This document shows positions 24,108-33,310 of a stretch of DNA of 64,000 nt, piece by piece (the stretch's first letter is position 1; each line of letters opens with the position of its first letter). The notes under the pieces were generated by a model. It was not told where the DNA came from. It saw nothing but the letters and a program-made list of their open reading frames with translations, and made no database searches. This DNA is from Candidatus Viadribacter manganicus. Lineage in GTDB: Bacteria > Pseudomonadota > Alphaproteobacteria > Caulobacterales > Aquidulcibacteraceae. Position numbers and translations under genes: made by a program. The stretch spans positions 868,001 through 932,000 of the forward strand of contig NZ_CP013244.1 of the NCBI RefSeq assembly GCF_001679665.1, given 5' to 3'.

Positions 24108-24143
24108 CGCGCAGTGAACGCACGACGCGCCCGTTCGGCGCCC

Positions 24144-24671
24144 TCATCCAAAGAACATATCCCAGATCAACCGTCCCGGCGTAATCGCGGTAAGCCCGGC
24201 AATCACGAGGCCAATGTAAAGCCCGGTCATCGCGCGCGCGTGCGACATCACTTTCACCCGCGCCAGCCACAACGCCACCGGCGCGCCAATCAACGTCATC
24301 AGTGAGAAGATGTGGATCGGGCTGAACTCGCCATGGCGCATATCGCGAATGAAGAACGTCGCGACCGCGGTCGAAAACATCGCGCCTGACCAGATCCAGC
24401 CAAAGAGACGATGCGCGCCCGTCCCTTTCGGCAGCACGAACTGCACCGGACCCAACACTAGCGATACCGCCACCGTCACGACGTGGAATTGCACCAGTAA
24501 GCTCTGCCGCAGCAGCGGCGACAGATCGAACTTCAGCGTCTCAGGCATCGCAAAGCGCCACACGCCCGGCGTCATCGCGAACACCGCAGCCACCACCGCA
24601 AAGCACCCGGCCGTCACCCACCAGCCCGTGCGCCGCGCGCTCGCATCCTTAAAACGCTCTGTCTCAGTCAT
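24144..24671 (-). CDS. DUF2306 family membrane protein
   Basis: A 175-residue integral membrane protein with four to five hydrophobic helices (WVTAGCFAVVAAVFAM, VVTVAVSLVLGPVQFVLP, FSTAVATFFI, FSLMTLIGAPVALWLA, GLYIGLVIAGLTAI). It has the family-like HRLFGWIW segment and a conserved HIFS motif in the last half. DUF2306 proteins have no established function. A 19-bp inverted repeat 30 bases upstream (24701-24719) probably binds a regulator encoded elsewhere. Confidence 0.75.
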   Translation of the reverse strand: MTETERFKDASARRTGWWVTAGCFAVVAAVFAMTPGVWRFAMPETLKFDLSPLLRQSLLVQFHVVTVAVSLVLGPVQFVLPKGTGAHRLFGWIWSGAMFSTAVATFFIRDMRHGEFSPIHIFSLMTLIGAPVALWLARVKVMSHARAMTGLYIGLVIAGLTAITPGRLIWDMFFG

Positions 24672-24700
24672 CGCCGCCTCCCGGCCTCGTTTGGCCGATC

Positions 24701-24719
24701 TACTTTTATATTCAAAGTA
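24701..24719. promoter_or_regulatory. TACTTT-N7-AAAGTA inverted repeat upstream of DUF2306 gene
   Basis: Left arm TACTTT (24701-24706), 7-base AT-rich centre, right arm AAAGTA (24714-24719). The AT-rich palindrome stands out in a GC-rich region and overlaps the likely promoter of the minus-strand DUF2306 gene. No matching regulator gene is nearby. Confidence 0.45.
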
Positions 24720-24803
24720 CTCTGCAGCGACAATGCGAAAAGCAAGCCTGCTGACCGCCCGGTCGGGTTGACGGGGCGCGCACGCACCCCTAAATGCGCA
24801 ACG

Positions 24804-24830
24804 TTAGCAACCGGCAGCCTTGAGTGCCAA
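24804..24830 (+). promoter_or_regulatory. CIRCE-like operator of groESL
   Basis: TTAGCAACC (24804-24812), 9-base spacer, GAGTGCCAA (24822-24830). It matches the CIRCE consensus TTAGCACTC-N9-GAGTGCTAA in 15 of 18 arm positions with exact 9-9-9 spacing, 47 bases before the groES start. It is the binding site of the heat-shock repressor HrcA. Confidence 0.85.
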
Positions 24831-24877
24831 GACCTGCCGGCCTGCTAAAAAGGTATTTAAAACAAGGGAGTATACCA

Positions 24878-25198
24878 GTGGCGAGCTTTCGTCCCCTGCA
24901 CGATCGCGTGCTCGTGAAGCGCGTGAAGGAAGAAGAAAAGACCCGTGGCGGGATCATCATCCCGGAGACCGCCCAAGAGAAGCCGCAAGAAGGCGAAGTC
25001 GTCGCCGTCGGGCCGGGTGCCCGCGATGAAGACGGCGAGCGCATCGAACTCGACGTGAAAGTCGGCGACCGCATCCTGTTCGGCAAGTGGTCGGGCACGG
25101 AAGTGAAGGTCGATGGCGAAGAACTCCTAATCATGAAGGAGTCCGACATCATGGGCGTCATCGAAGAGAAGAAGTCGAAGAAGAAGGACGCGGCCTAA
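24878..25198 (+). CDS. groES: Co-chaperonin GroES
   Basis: A 106-residue co-chaperonin that caps the GroEL ring. The GTG at 24878 is preceded by AGGGAG seven bases upstream and gives [16 protein letters not shown]. The mobile loop ([24 protein letters not shown]) and roof loop are intact. The C-terminus carries an unusual lysine-rich extension, [11 protein letters not shown], about eight residues beyond the E. coli end. First gene of the groESL operon behind a CIRCE-like site. Confidence 0.95.
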   Translation: MASFRPLHDRVLVKRVKEEEKTRGGIIIPETAQEKPQEGEVVAVGPGARDEDGERIELDVKVGDRILFGKWSGTEVKVDGEELLIMKESDIMGVIEEKKSKKKDAA

Positions 25199-25244
25199 GC
25201 GCCAGCCGTCCGCTTCGCATCATCCGTTTAGTCAAAAAGGTTAG

Positions 25245-26894
<1,650 letters not shown>

Positions 26895-26970
26895 CGCGCC
26901 ACAGCACGTTACCCCGGATGGCGACACATCGCCATTCCGGGGTCCATGCAGAACCAAGCAAGAAAACGGA

Positions 26971-26999
26971 AACGGCGGAGCACAGGCTCCGCCGTTTTT
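26971..26999 (+). terminator. Rho-independent terminator of groESL
   Basis: An 11-bp perfect stem (AACGGCGGAGC 26971-26981 / GCTCCGCCGTT 26986-26996) with a 4-base loop and five T. A second, T-less hairpin precedes it (26912-26942). Confidence 0.9.
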
Positions 27000-27060
27000 G
27001 TTTGCGCGGCTTGCCGCGGCGCAGCCGAGGTCTATCCTCCGTAACGGAAGGGATGAAGCC

Positions 27061-27336
27061 ATGAGCTACGCTGTCGGCCCCGGCGATCTTGTTCTTTGCG
27101 TCAACGCCGCCCCCAACCACGTCACCGGCGAAGCCGTGCCGCTCGTCGCCGGCGAGGCTTATCGCGTCCTAGCTGTGATGGACTTCGCTTGCCCGTGCGG
27201 CCGCTCGGATGCGCTGCTCGATGTCGGCGTCGACTTCGCGTGGTGTCAGACCCGCTTCCGCCTTCTGCCGAAACCAAAATTCGAAGCCAAACCGCGCCGC
27301 CTCTCCATCCCAAAAGTGAAGGAAACGGTGCGCTAG
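27061..27336 (+). CDS. Small protein of unknown function with CPCG motif
   Basis: A 91-residue protein starting MSYAVGPGDLVLCVN; GGAAGGG lies about eight bases upstream. It has the look of a short all-beta domain, with Cys in LCVN, DFACPCGRSDALLD and WCQTRFRLLP, and a basic tail. The Cys arrangement could bind a metal, but two of the four Cys are not in a CxxC pair. No family is recognised. It is followed closely by a broken membrane protein gene. Confidence 0.7.
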   Translation: MSYAVGPGDLVLCVNAAPNHVTGEAVPLVAGEAYRVLAVMDFACPCGRSDALLDVGVDFAWCQTRFRLLPKPKFEAKPRRLSIPKVKETVR

Positions 27337-27375
27337 CCTCGTTCGGGCGCGGCGCGTTTTTGTACAGCCTGCAAT

Positions 27376-27935
27376 TTGTTGTATCCCAGCCTCATAACTC
27401 CATTCGAATTCTTCATGGGCGTCTACGGCTTGCTGCTCGGTATCAGGTTGGCGGAGCTATTGCTCAAGTCCGGCCGCCTCATCCGCGCGCGCACGCTCCC
27501 CCCAAAAAAAATCGGCCTCCTGACACCGACGCTCAGCGCACTCGTCTTCCTTCAGATCGTCACATCGCAGATCGACGCCTGAATACGCCCGCAGCATCTG
27601 CGCATCGACTTGATCAACATGGCGTTTCCGATCGTCATCGGCATCGCCTATTTCCTCGTCGCCGTCACAGTCGTGCCGCACGACCACACGAATGGCAAAA
27701 CCTGGACGATTACTTCTTCGCCCGCCGCAACTGGACGCTCGGTCAGATCCTCGTGATTTTCGTCCTCACGCTTTGCCTCGAAATCGCAAACATCACGAGC
27801 TTGATCGAGAGCGAGAGCGAGAGCTGGGACAGCTTGATGCGATATCTCGCGCTCAACACTGTCGCGTTGGCGATGATCGCAATCGCTCTGCTCGCCAAGC
27901 ATCCCCGCATCGTGCGCGTCGCGAGGTTGGGCTAA
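27376..27935 (+). pseudogene. Disrupted membrane protein gene (nonsense plus frameshift)
   Basis: From a TTG start the frame reads LLYPSLITPFEFFMGVYGLL... to a TGA at 27580-27582 after TSQIDA. The same frame continues sensibly as IRPQHLRIDLINMAFPIVIGIAYFLVAVTVVPHDH until about 27688. The coding sense then moves to another frame as EWQNLDDYFFARRNWTLGQILVIFVLTLCLEIANI up to the stop at 27933-27935. Joined, the pieces give one ~185-residue protein with several membrane helices. The TGA probably replaced a Trp codon, and the frameshift equals two extra or one missing base near 27690. Family not recognised. It is a recently inactivated gene unless sequencing errors are responsible. Confidence 0.75.
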
Positions 27936-27955
27936 ATTACGATGCTGAGTTATGT

Positions 27956-28495
27956 CTACTCGGCGCTATTGCAGGTCCCGGGGCTTTCCTGAGCACGCGC
28001 CAGCTTCAGCGCCCGCCCACGCGCTGCGCCCAACAAGACGCGCGCATATAGTTTGTGGAACGGCAGCATCGCGTTGAACGCAAAGCCGAGCGCGCGACTT
28101 GAACCGGCGCCCACAGGCACAACCGCGCTGCCAAAATACAAGCGGGTTCCATCGGCTATCGGCTCGACCATCAGCCAAGAGCTTGTATGGCCGAGATAGT
28201 CGCAAACCAGCAGCTGATCATGCGCCCGCGCTTCAACGGTCCAGGCCGCAAACCTCTCCGACTCGCCTCGCGCAAGCCGCCGCGCATCGTCATCGCTCGA
28301 AGGCTTGGAGAGCGCCCAGGTGAGCACGAACCGCTCACACTTGAACGCCGCGCTGGTGTAAAACGCTTCAACGAACGCGGCGAACGAAACGCTCGCGGCG
28401 ACATCGGTTGCGAAGCAATCGGTATAAGCACGCTTGGCGACGTATTGGCGAAGCAATGCTTCTCCGGGCAGATCACACGACACGATCAAGGACAC
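27956..28495 (-). CDS. Protein of unknown function, possible SRPBCC-like fold
   Basis: A 179-residue soluble protein starting MSLIVSCDLPGEALLRQYVAK. The middle has TSAAFKCERFVLTW, FAAWTVEARAHDQLLVCDYLGHTSSWLMVEP and GTRLYFGSAVVPVG. The alternation of strands with a final amphipathic helix (LPFHKLYARVLLGAARGRAL) resembles DUF2867/SRPBCC proteins, which bind hydrophobic ligands, but the match is by eye only. It converges on the broken membrane protein gene and is divergent from nhaA. Confidence 0.65.
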   Translation of the reverse strand: MSLIVSCDLPGEALLRQYVAKRAYTDCFATDVAASVSFAAFVEAFYTSAAFKCERFVLTWALSKPSSDDDARRLARGESERFAAWTVEARAHDQLLVCDYLGHTSSWLMVEPIADGTRLYFGSAVVPVGAGSSRALGFAFNAMLPFHKLYARVLLGAARGRALKLARAQESPGTCNSAE

Positions 28496-28859
28496 GCCAG
28501 AAGGCGTCGTCCTGCCTCATCGCCATGGCAATGACGCGTTTTACCGCGCCAGCTTTGTCTGCCGTCTTGTTGCTTTGGCGGCTTCTAGGAGCGCCCTCTA
28601 CGACCCTCGGCGCGCGCCGCCGCCGGTCTATCCCACAGTCCTGCCGCCCGTTCACAATTGACGCGTTGAATTTCCACGCCCACCCCTCCGATTCCGTCCG
28701 GCACGCGCATCGCCCGCGCCACAAAATGGCCCAGGCTGAGCATTGTCTGGTTTATCTGTATTTCGAGATCATCAGCGACCGCGAGTCTTCAGTGGCGTAG
28801 CACAGCCGCGCGCTCCGTTTTCGCTTGTTCGCGCGCGTCCACCCCGCCAAATTCACACC
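28496..28859. other. Divergent intergenic region without a convincing gene
   Basis: This 364-base stretch between a minus-strand gene and nhaA holds open frames on both strands, but none has family-like sequence, a ribosome site or coding bias. It presumably contains the two promoters. I see no clear repeat or RNA structure in it. Confidence 0.5.
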
Positions 28860-30122
28860 ATGGTTGGACACAGCGGCGCAAAGCACTGGTGGGAACGCGA
28901 CACCACGCCGGGCTTCATTCTCGTCACGGCAACGATCGTTTCGTTCCTGTTGTTGAATAGCGCCTATGGCGAATACATCCATCATCTGCTGGAGAGCCAG
29001 ATCAACGGGCTTTCCGTCGGCATCGGCGAAGGCGCGCATCCACTCAATCTGCACGTCATCATCAACGATGCGCTGATGGTGATCTTCTTTCTCTATGTCG
29101 GCCTCGAACTAAAACGCGAAACCGTCGAGGGTCCTTTCAAAAATCCGCGCGAAGCGGCTTTGCCGATGGCCGGCGCACTCGGCGGCATGATCGCGCCCGC
29201 GCTAATTTTCGTGGCCTTCAACGCGCACGAACCGGCTTACCTCCGTGGCTGGGCCATTCCGGCCGCAACCGACATCGCCTTTGCCATCGGCGTTCTCTCG
29301 CTCCTCGGCCCGCGCGTGCCGGGGGGCTTGCGCCTCTTCCTTCTGGCGCTCGCCATCATCGACGATCTCGGCGCCATTCTCGTCATCGCATTTTTCTACT
29401 CCACTCATCTGGTCGGCTGGGCGCTTGGCGGCGCTGCCGTCGCGTTTGGGGTCATGCTGCTGATGAACCGCGCCGGCGTGAAATCGCTACAGCCCTATTG
29501 GCTGCTCGGCCTCGCGCTCTGGGGCTTCATGCTGATCTCCGGCGTTCACGCCACCATCGCCGGCGTGCTCACCGCCATGACCGTCCCGATGCGCGATAAG
29601 AACGGCGGCTCACCACTCATCACCGCCGAGCATGCGCTCAAGAACTGGGTTCAGTTCGCGATCATGCCGATCTTCGCGCTCGTCAATGCAGGCGTCGCGC
29701 TTCATGGCGCAGGCGTTGTAACACTGGTTCACTCGATCACGCTTGGCGTCGCACTCGGTCTCGTCTTCGGCAAGCCGCTCGGCATCATGCTCGCGTCGTA
29801 CCTTGCGTGCGCCGTGTTGAAACAACGCGCGCCTGGCACGACGCTGCAAATGCTTGGCGTCACCATGCTCGCAGGCATCGGCTTCACGATGAGTTTGTTC
29901 GTCGGCAATCTCGCCTTCGGTTCAGGCGATCTCGCAACGCCGGTAAGATTTGGCGTTCTCGGCGGCTCTTTTGTATCCGCGGTGCTAGGCCTCGCCGTGC
30001 TTTCAATCGCGTGCAGCAAATCATCCGCGATAGTTTCAAGCGAACTCAGCGCCGAAGAAGAACTCGCCGAACAGCACGGCGTCCTCGAAGACATCGACGC
30101 TCCACGCCCGCCGAAAGCCTGA
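28860..30122 (+). CDS. nhaA: Na+/H+ antiporter NhaA
   Basis: A 420-residue inner-membrane antiporter that expels Na+ or Li+ in exchange for protons, important for pH and salt homeostasis. The ion-binding Asp pair is in LALAIIDDLGAILVIAFFY. The discontinuous helix motif PAATDIAFAIGVLSLLG and the C-terminal GIGFTMSLFVGNLAF are present. The ATG at 28860 (MVGHSGAKHWWERDTTPG) is chosen over a longer frame lacking family similarity. A long C-terminal acidic tail (SAEEELAEQHGVLEDID) follows the last helix. Monocistronic, converging on hisS. Confidence 0.95.
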   Translation: MVGHSGAKHWWERDTTPGFILVTATIVSFLLLNSAYGEYIHHLLESQINGLSVGIGEGAHPLNLHVIINDALMVIFFLYVGLELKRETVEGPFKNPREAALPMAGALGGMIAPALIFVAFNAHEPAYLRGWAIPAATDIAFAIGVLSLLGPRVPGGLRLFLLALAIIDDLGAILVIAFFYSTHLVGWALGGAAVAFGVMLLMNRAGVKSLQPYWLLGLALWGFMLISGVHATIAGVLTAMTVPMRDKNGGSPLITAEHALKNWVQFAIMPIFALVNAGVALHGAGVVTLVHSITLGVALGLVFGKPLGIMLASYLACAVLKQRAPGTTLQMLGVTMLAGIGFTMSLFVGNLAFGSGDLATPVRFGVLGGSFVSAVLGLAVLSIACSKSSAIVSSELSAEEELAEQHGVLEDIDAPRPPKA

Positions 30123-30125
30123 ATC

Positions 30126-30157
30126 AAAAACGGCCGCACCGTTCCCCGATGCGGCCG
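30126..30157 (-). terminator. Hairpin terminator, mainly for hisS
   Basis: CGGCCGCA (30131-30138) pairs with TGCGGCCG (30150-30157) around an 11-base loop. On the minus strand the stem is followed directly by five T (AAAAA at 30126-30130 on the plus strand), fitting hisS termination. On the plus strand a T run follows only ten bases later, so nhaA may use it weakly. Confidence 0.6.
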
Positions 30158-30298
30158 CTTCACGTCGCTTTTTTAGAGGGCGTCTCCTCCCCGAAACGCG
30201 ACCGCCCGCGACGCCGACGATCGCGGCGAAATTGAGCCGCGCCGAGCGCGCGGTCAAGGACTGTCACATTTGATCCGCGTTAGAATCGCGCCGCGCTC

Positions 30299-31732
30299 CT
30301 AACGGGCGAGCATTTGCTGCACTGCGGCAACGAGTTGAGCGCGCGGAGCTTGCTGCTGAACTTGCTCGCGCGCCTTAGCGTAAGCTTCGCGATCTTCACC
30401 AAGACCCGCGGCGATTTTCGCGCCCAGCTTCAAATCCTTCAGTGTGACCACACCTTTGGCGAGCTCATCGCCGCCTTGGATAATGGCGATCGGCGCTGCG
30501 CGTTTGTCCGCGTATTTCAACTGCGCCTTCATGCCGGCGGCGCCCAGATAGGTCTCGGCCCGGACGCCCGCGCGCCGGAGCTCATCGGCCATCGCCAGCG
30601 CATCCGCGACGCGCTCTTGATCCATCACCAGCACCAAGACCGGGCCATCGCTTTGCGCCGCTTGTTTCGATTGAAGCGCAGCCGCGAGACGCGACACGCC
30701 GATTGAGAAACCCGTCGCCGGAATGCGTTCACCACGAAAGCGCGCAACGAGATCATCATAGCGGCCACCGCCGCCGATCGAACCGAACACACCGTCGCCA
30801 CCGATCAACTGCCCTTCGAACACAGCGCCAGTGTAGTATTCGAGGCCCCGCACAATCGTCGGATCGATTTGCGCTTGGGCTTCGCTGACATTCAGCGCCG
30901 AGAGCGCTGCATCGATCGCGCGCAATTCCGCGATCGCCGCTTCGCCGCCGATTTCAGCCAAGCGATTTAGAACTTCAGCACGCGTGCCTTTGCCTGCGCC
31001 CACAAGATCCAGCACCGCCTTGGCCTGCGCCGCATCAAGGCCAGCGCCTTTGGTAAAATCCCCGGATTCATCCTTGCGGCCAGCGCCAAGCAAAGCCTCA
31101 ACGCCCTTGACGCCGAGACGATCGAACTTGTCGATCGCACGCAAAACCACGAGCCGCGTCGAATAGGCGTCGGCCGCGACGCCGATCTTTTCGAGCACCG
31201 CGTCCAGCAATTTGCGCGTCGAGAATTTGATCTGAAACTGACCATCCGCGAGGCCGACGGCGCTGTAGGCAGCGCACGCCATCGCGATCATCTCCGCATC
31301 AGCCGCAGGCGAAGCGGATCCAACAGTATCGGCATCGCACTGCCAGAACTCACGGAAGCGCCCCGGCCCCGGCTTTTCATTGCGCCACACCGGCCCCGCG
31401 GCCCAACGGCGATAGGGTTTGGGAAGCGCATCGAAGTTCTCAGCCACGAAGCGCGCCAGAGGGGCGGTCAGGTCATAGCGAAGTGCGACCCATTCTTCGT
31501 CGTCCTCGAACGCGAACACGCCCTCGTTCGGCCGATCCTGGTCGGGCAGGAATTTGCCGAGCGCGTCGGCGTACTCAAACGCAGGCGTCTCCAGCGGCTC
31601 GAAGCCCCAATCTTCGTAAACTTTCGAGACCCGCGAGATCAGTTGCCGCTCAACCGCCAAATCGGCGCCACGTCGATCCGGCAGCCCCCGCGCGCGGCGG
31701 GGTTTGGGACGGGGAGCGGCTGGTTCGGTCAT
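30299..31732 (-). CDS. hisS: Histidyl-tRNA synthetase
   Basis: A 477-residue class II synthetase. Motif 1-like EDWGFEPLETPAFEY, motif 2 RNEKPGPGRFREFWQCDAD, the histidine-specific loop RGLEYYTGAVFEG and motif 3 PATGFSIGVSRLAAAL are all visible, followed by a C-terminal anticodon-binding domain. The Met at 31732 (MTEPAAPRPKPRRARGLPDRRG) is the likely start. The length and sequence follow the alphaproteobacterial form. It charges tRNA-His; the terminator lies at about 30126-30157. Confidence 0.94.
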   Translation of the reverse strand: MTEPAAPRPKPRRARGLPDRRGADLAVERQLISRVSKVYEDWGFEPLETPAFEYADALGKFLPDQDRPNEGVFAFEDDEEWVALRYDLTAPLARFVAENFDALPKPYRRWAAGPVWRNEKPGPGRFREFWQCDADTVGSASPAADAEMIAMACAAYSAVGLADGQFQIKFSTRKLLDAVLEKIGVAADAYSTRLVVLRAIDKFDRLGVKGVEALLGAGRKDESGDFTKGAGLDAAQAKAVLDLVGAGKGTRAEVLNRLAEIGGEAAIAELRAIDAALSALNVSEAQAQIDPTIVRGLEYYTGAVFEGQLIGGDGVFGSIGGGGRYDDLVARFRGERIPATGFSIGVSRLAAALQSKQAAQSDGPVLVLVMDQERVADALAMADELRRAGVRAETYLGAAGMKAQLKYADKRAAPIAIIQGGDELAKGVVTLKDLKLGAKIAAGLGEDREAYAKAREQVQQQAPRAQLVAAVQQMLAR

Positions 31733-31833
31733 GAGGTGGGGATTAGGGGATCGGACCGCCCTCCCGCAAGCCGTCGCCGACCCAGGGGAGCGGCGCCGGA
31801 CTTGCTCGCCTCGCAGGCGAAGAGGTCCAATCA

Positions 31834-32220
31834 ATGCTTACCTGTCTCGCTTTGGTGCTGGCTGTCGGCGCCACCGAACTTCCGTCCCTGGCCGCCGAGG
31901 TCGAGTCTGAAGCTCGCACGCTGAGCGCCCAGACCGAGATCACGGCGGAATTCCTGGCCGGCATTGAGGACTTCTCGGTCGACGCCGAGAGCCTTTCGGC
32001 CTCACTCCGCCAGCTTGGCGTCGAGCAAGACCTGCCCTGCATCTTCCACGGCATCGCCGAAGACGCCCGCGTCCGCGCGACTGAGCTGCAAGCGGCCGAT
32101 ACGCCGGCTGCACGCGAAACTGCGTTCACCAATCTGCGCGTTCTGCTGGATGACGCCATCCTGATCGCGCCGATGGCGGCTACGGCAGCGGCGGATCGGG
32201 CGGTGGCGGCAACGGAGTAA
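31834..32220 (+). CDS. Small protein of unknown function, tandem paralogue 1
   Basis: A 128-residue protein starting MLTCLALVLAVGATELPSLAAEVESEA. The short hydrophobic N-terminus could be a signal peptide or anchor. The rest is helical with LSASLRQLGVEQDLPCIFHGIAEDARVRATEL and FTNLRVLLDDAILIAPMAATAAADRA. The next gene (32274) is clearly a duplicate. Both share a DLPCIF/DMPCIF core with one Cys and a conserved LRVLLDD. No family is known to me. Confidence 0.75.
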   Translation: MLTCLALVLAVGATELPSLAAEVESEARTLSAQTEITAEFLAGIEDFSVDAESLSASLRQLGVEQDLPCIFHGIAEDARVRATELQAADTPAARETAFTNLRVLLDDAILIAPMAATAAADRAVAATE

Positions 32221-32273
32221 CCCGGCGCCGCTTTTGCTCTCCACGCCTTCGCCCGCCGCGTAGGAACCGCAAG

Positions 32274-32675
32274 ATGCTCACTTGTCTCGCTTTGGTCGCG
32301 TTCAACGCCGCAAGCCTTGGCGACATCCCAAAGATGACCAGCGACATCGAAACCGAAGCGCGCGCGCTGGCGGCGGTAAGCACATTCTCACCCGACCTCA
32401 GCACCCGCATCGAAGGCCTTTCAACCGAAGCTGAGGCGCTCGCCGCTTCGCTTCATCGCGCCGGCGTTGGCCAAGACATGCCGTGCATCTTCCAGGGCAT
32501 CGCCAACGATGCGCGCGAACGCGCCGCTGAATTCAGCAACGCCGATACTCAGCAAGAGCAAGATGCTGCGCTGATGAACCTTCGCGTTCTGATGGACGAC
32601 GTCGCGATGCTTGCACCGCTTGCGGCAGCGGCCGCCGCGGACCGCGCCGATGAACGTCACATCGCCGAACGCTAG
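32274..32675 (+). CDS. Small protein of unknown function, tandem paralogue 2
   Basis: A 133-residue paralogue of the preceding gene: MLTCLALVAFNAASLGDIP at the N-terminus, then AALHRAGVGQDMPCIFQGIANDARERAAEF-like and LMNLRVLMDDVAMLAPLAAAAAADRA. The first ~20 bases of the two genes are nearly the same (ATGCT.AC.TGTCTCGCTTTGGT). They are 53 bases apart and probably cotranscribed. The helical, Ala-rich content suggests a periplasmic coiled or bundle protein. Function unknown. Confidence 0.75.
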   Translation: MLTCLALVAFNAASLGDIPKMTSDIETEARALAAVSTFSPDLSTRIEGLSTEAEALAASLHRAGVGQDMPCIFQGIANDARERAAEFSNADTQQEQDAALMNLRVLMDDVAMLAPLAAAAAADRADERHIAER

Positions 32676-32678
32676 ATC

Positions 32679-33308
32679 TTAAGCGGCGTACTTAACGCTA
32701 CATCCGTATGGCGTTGTCTGCGCAATTTGCACCGGGCGCCCAGCATCCAGATCCGCCCAGGCCGCGCGCACATAATTGGTGGCGCCCTCGAGGGTTTCGG
32801 GGCGAGCCGAAGCGCGATCGTCGATTGCGCCCTGATAAATGATCTGCCCTTCGCCGTTGATCATCACCATTTGCGGCGTACTCAGCGCCCCATAAGCACG
32901 CCCCATGACGCCATCACCGTCAAGCAAGGTCGCAGTCACCGTCGCTTGATCGGCTTGCACGCGCGCGAGCGCGCCGGGGCCATCAAGATGACCCTGCTGA
33001 CCAGGGGCTGACGAAATCACCTGCAACCAGGTCCAGCCACGTTGCGCGGCCTCACGCTGCACGGCCTGCATGTTGCCGGTCTCGTAGTGCTTGCGCACAT
33101 ATGGGCAACCTTCGTTGGTCCATTCGAGAATGACATTTTGACCAGCGAACTCAGCCAAGGTCCGGACCGCGCCCGTTGCATCCGTGACGGAGAACGCCGG
33201 CGCCTGCGCGCCTGAAGCGACATGCTGCAAATCAGCGGGCGGACCGCCACAGGCGGCAAGCGTCACGAGAGCTGCGCCGCCCAACAACACATCGCGCTTC
33301 GAAAGCAC
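32679..33308 (-). CDS. Redoxin (AhpC/TSA-type) lipoprotein
   Basis: A 209-residue lipoprotein (lipobox LAACGG after an MLSKRDVLLGG leader) with a thioredoxin-like domain. The active-site region reads WTNEGCPYVRKHYETGNMQ, with a single Cys and no CxxC, as in the one-Cys peroxiredoxin-like branch annotated redoxin. A second Cys sits near the C-terminus (PYGCSVKY). It starts two bases after the dsbD stop, so the two are an operon and DsbD may reduce it in the periplasm. Confidence 0.85.
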   Translation of the reverse strand: MLSKRDVLLGGAALVTLAACGGPPADLQHVASGAQAPAFSVTDATGAVRTLAEFAGQNVILEWTNEGCPYVRKHYETGNMQAVQREAAQRGWTWLQVISSAPGQQGHLDGPGALARVQADQATVTATLLDGDGVMGRAYGALSTPQMVMINGEGQIIYQGAIDDRASARPETLEGATNYVRAAWADLDAGRPVQIAQTTPYGCSVKYAA

Positions 33309-33310
33309 GC

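Noticed and set aside
26912..26942. Hairpin after groEL as terminator
   Set aside because: Stable stem but no T run; the real terminator follows at 26971.
28408..28800. 130-codon plus-strand ORF before nhaA
   Set aside because: Overlaps the minus-strand gene at 27956-28495, no ribosome site, no family-like sequence.
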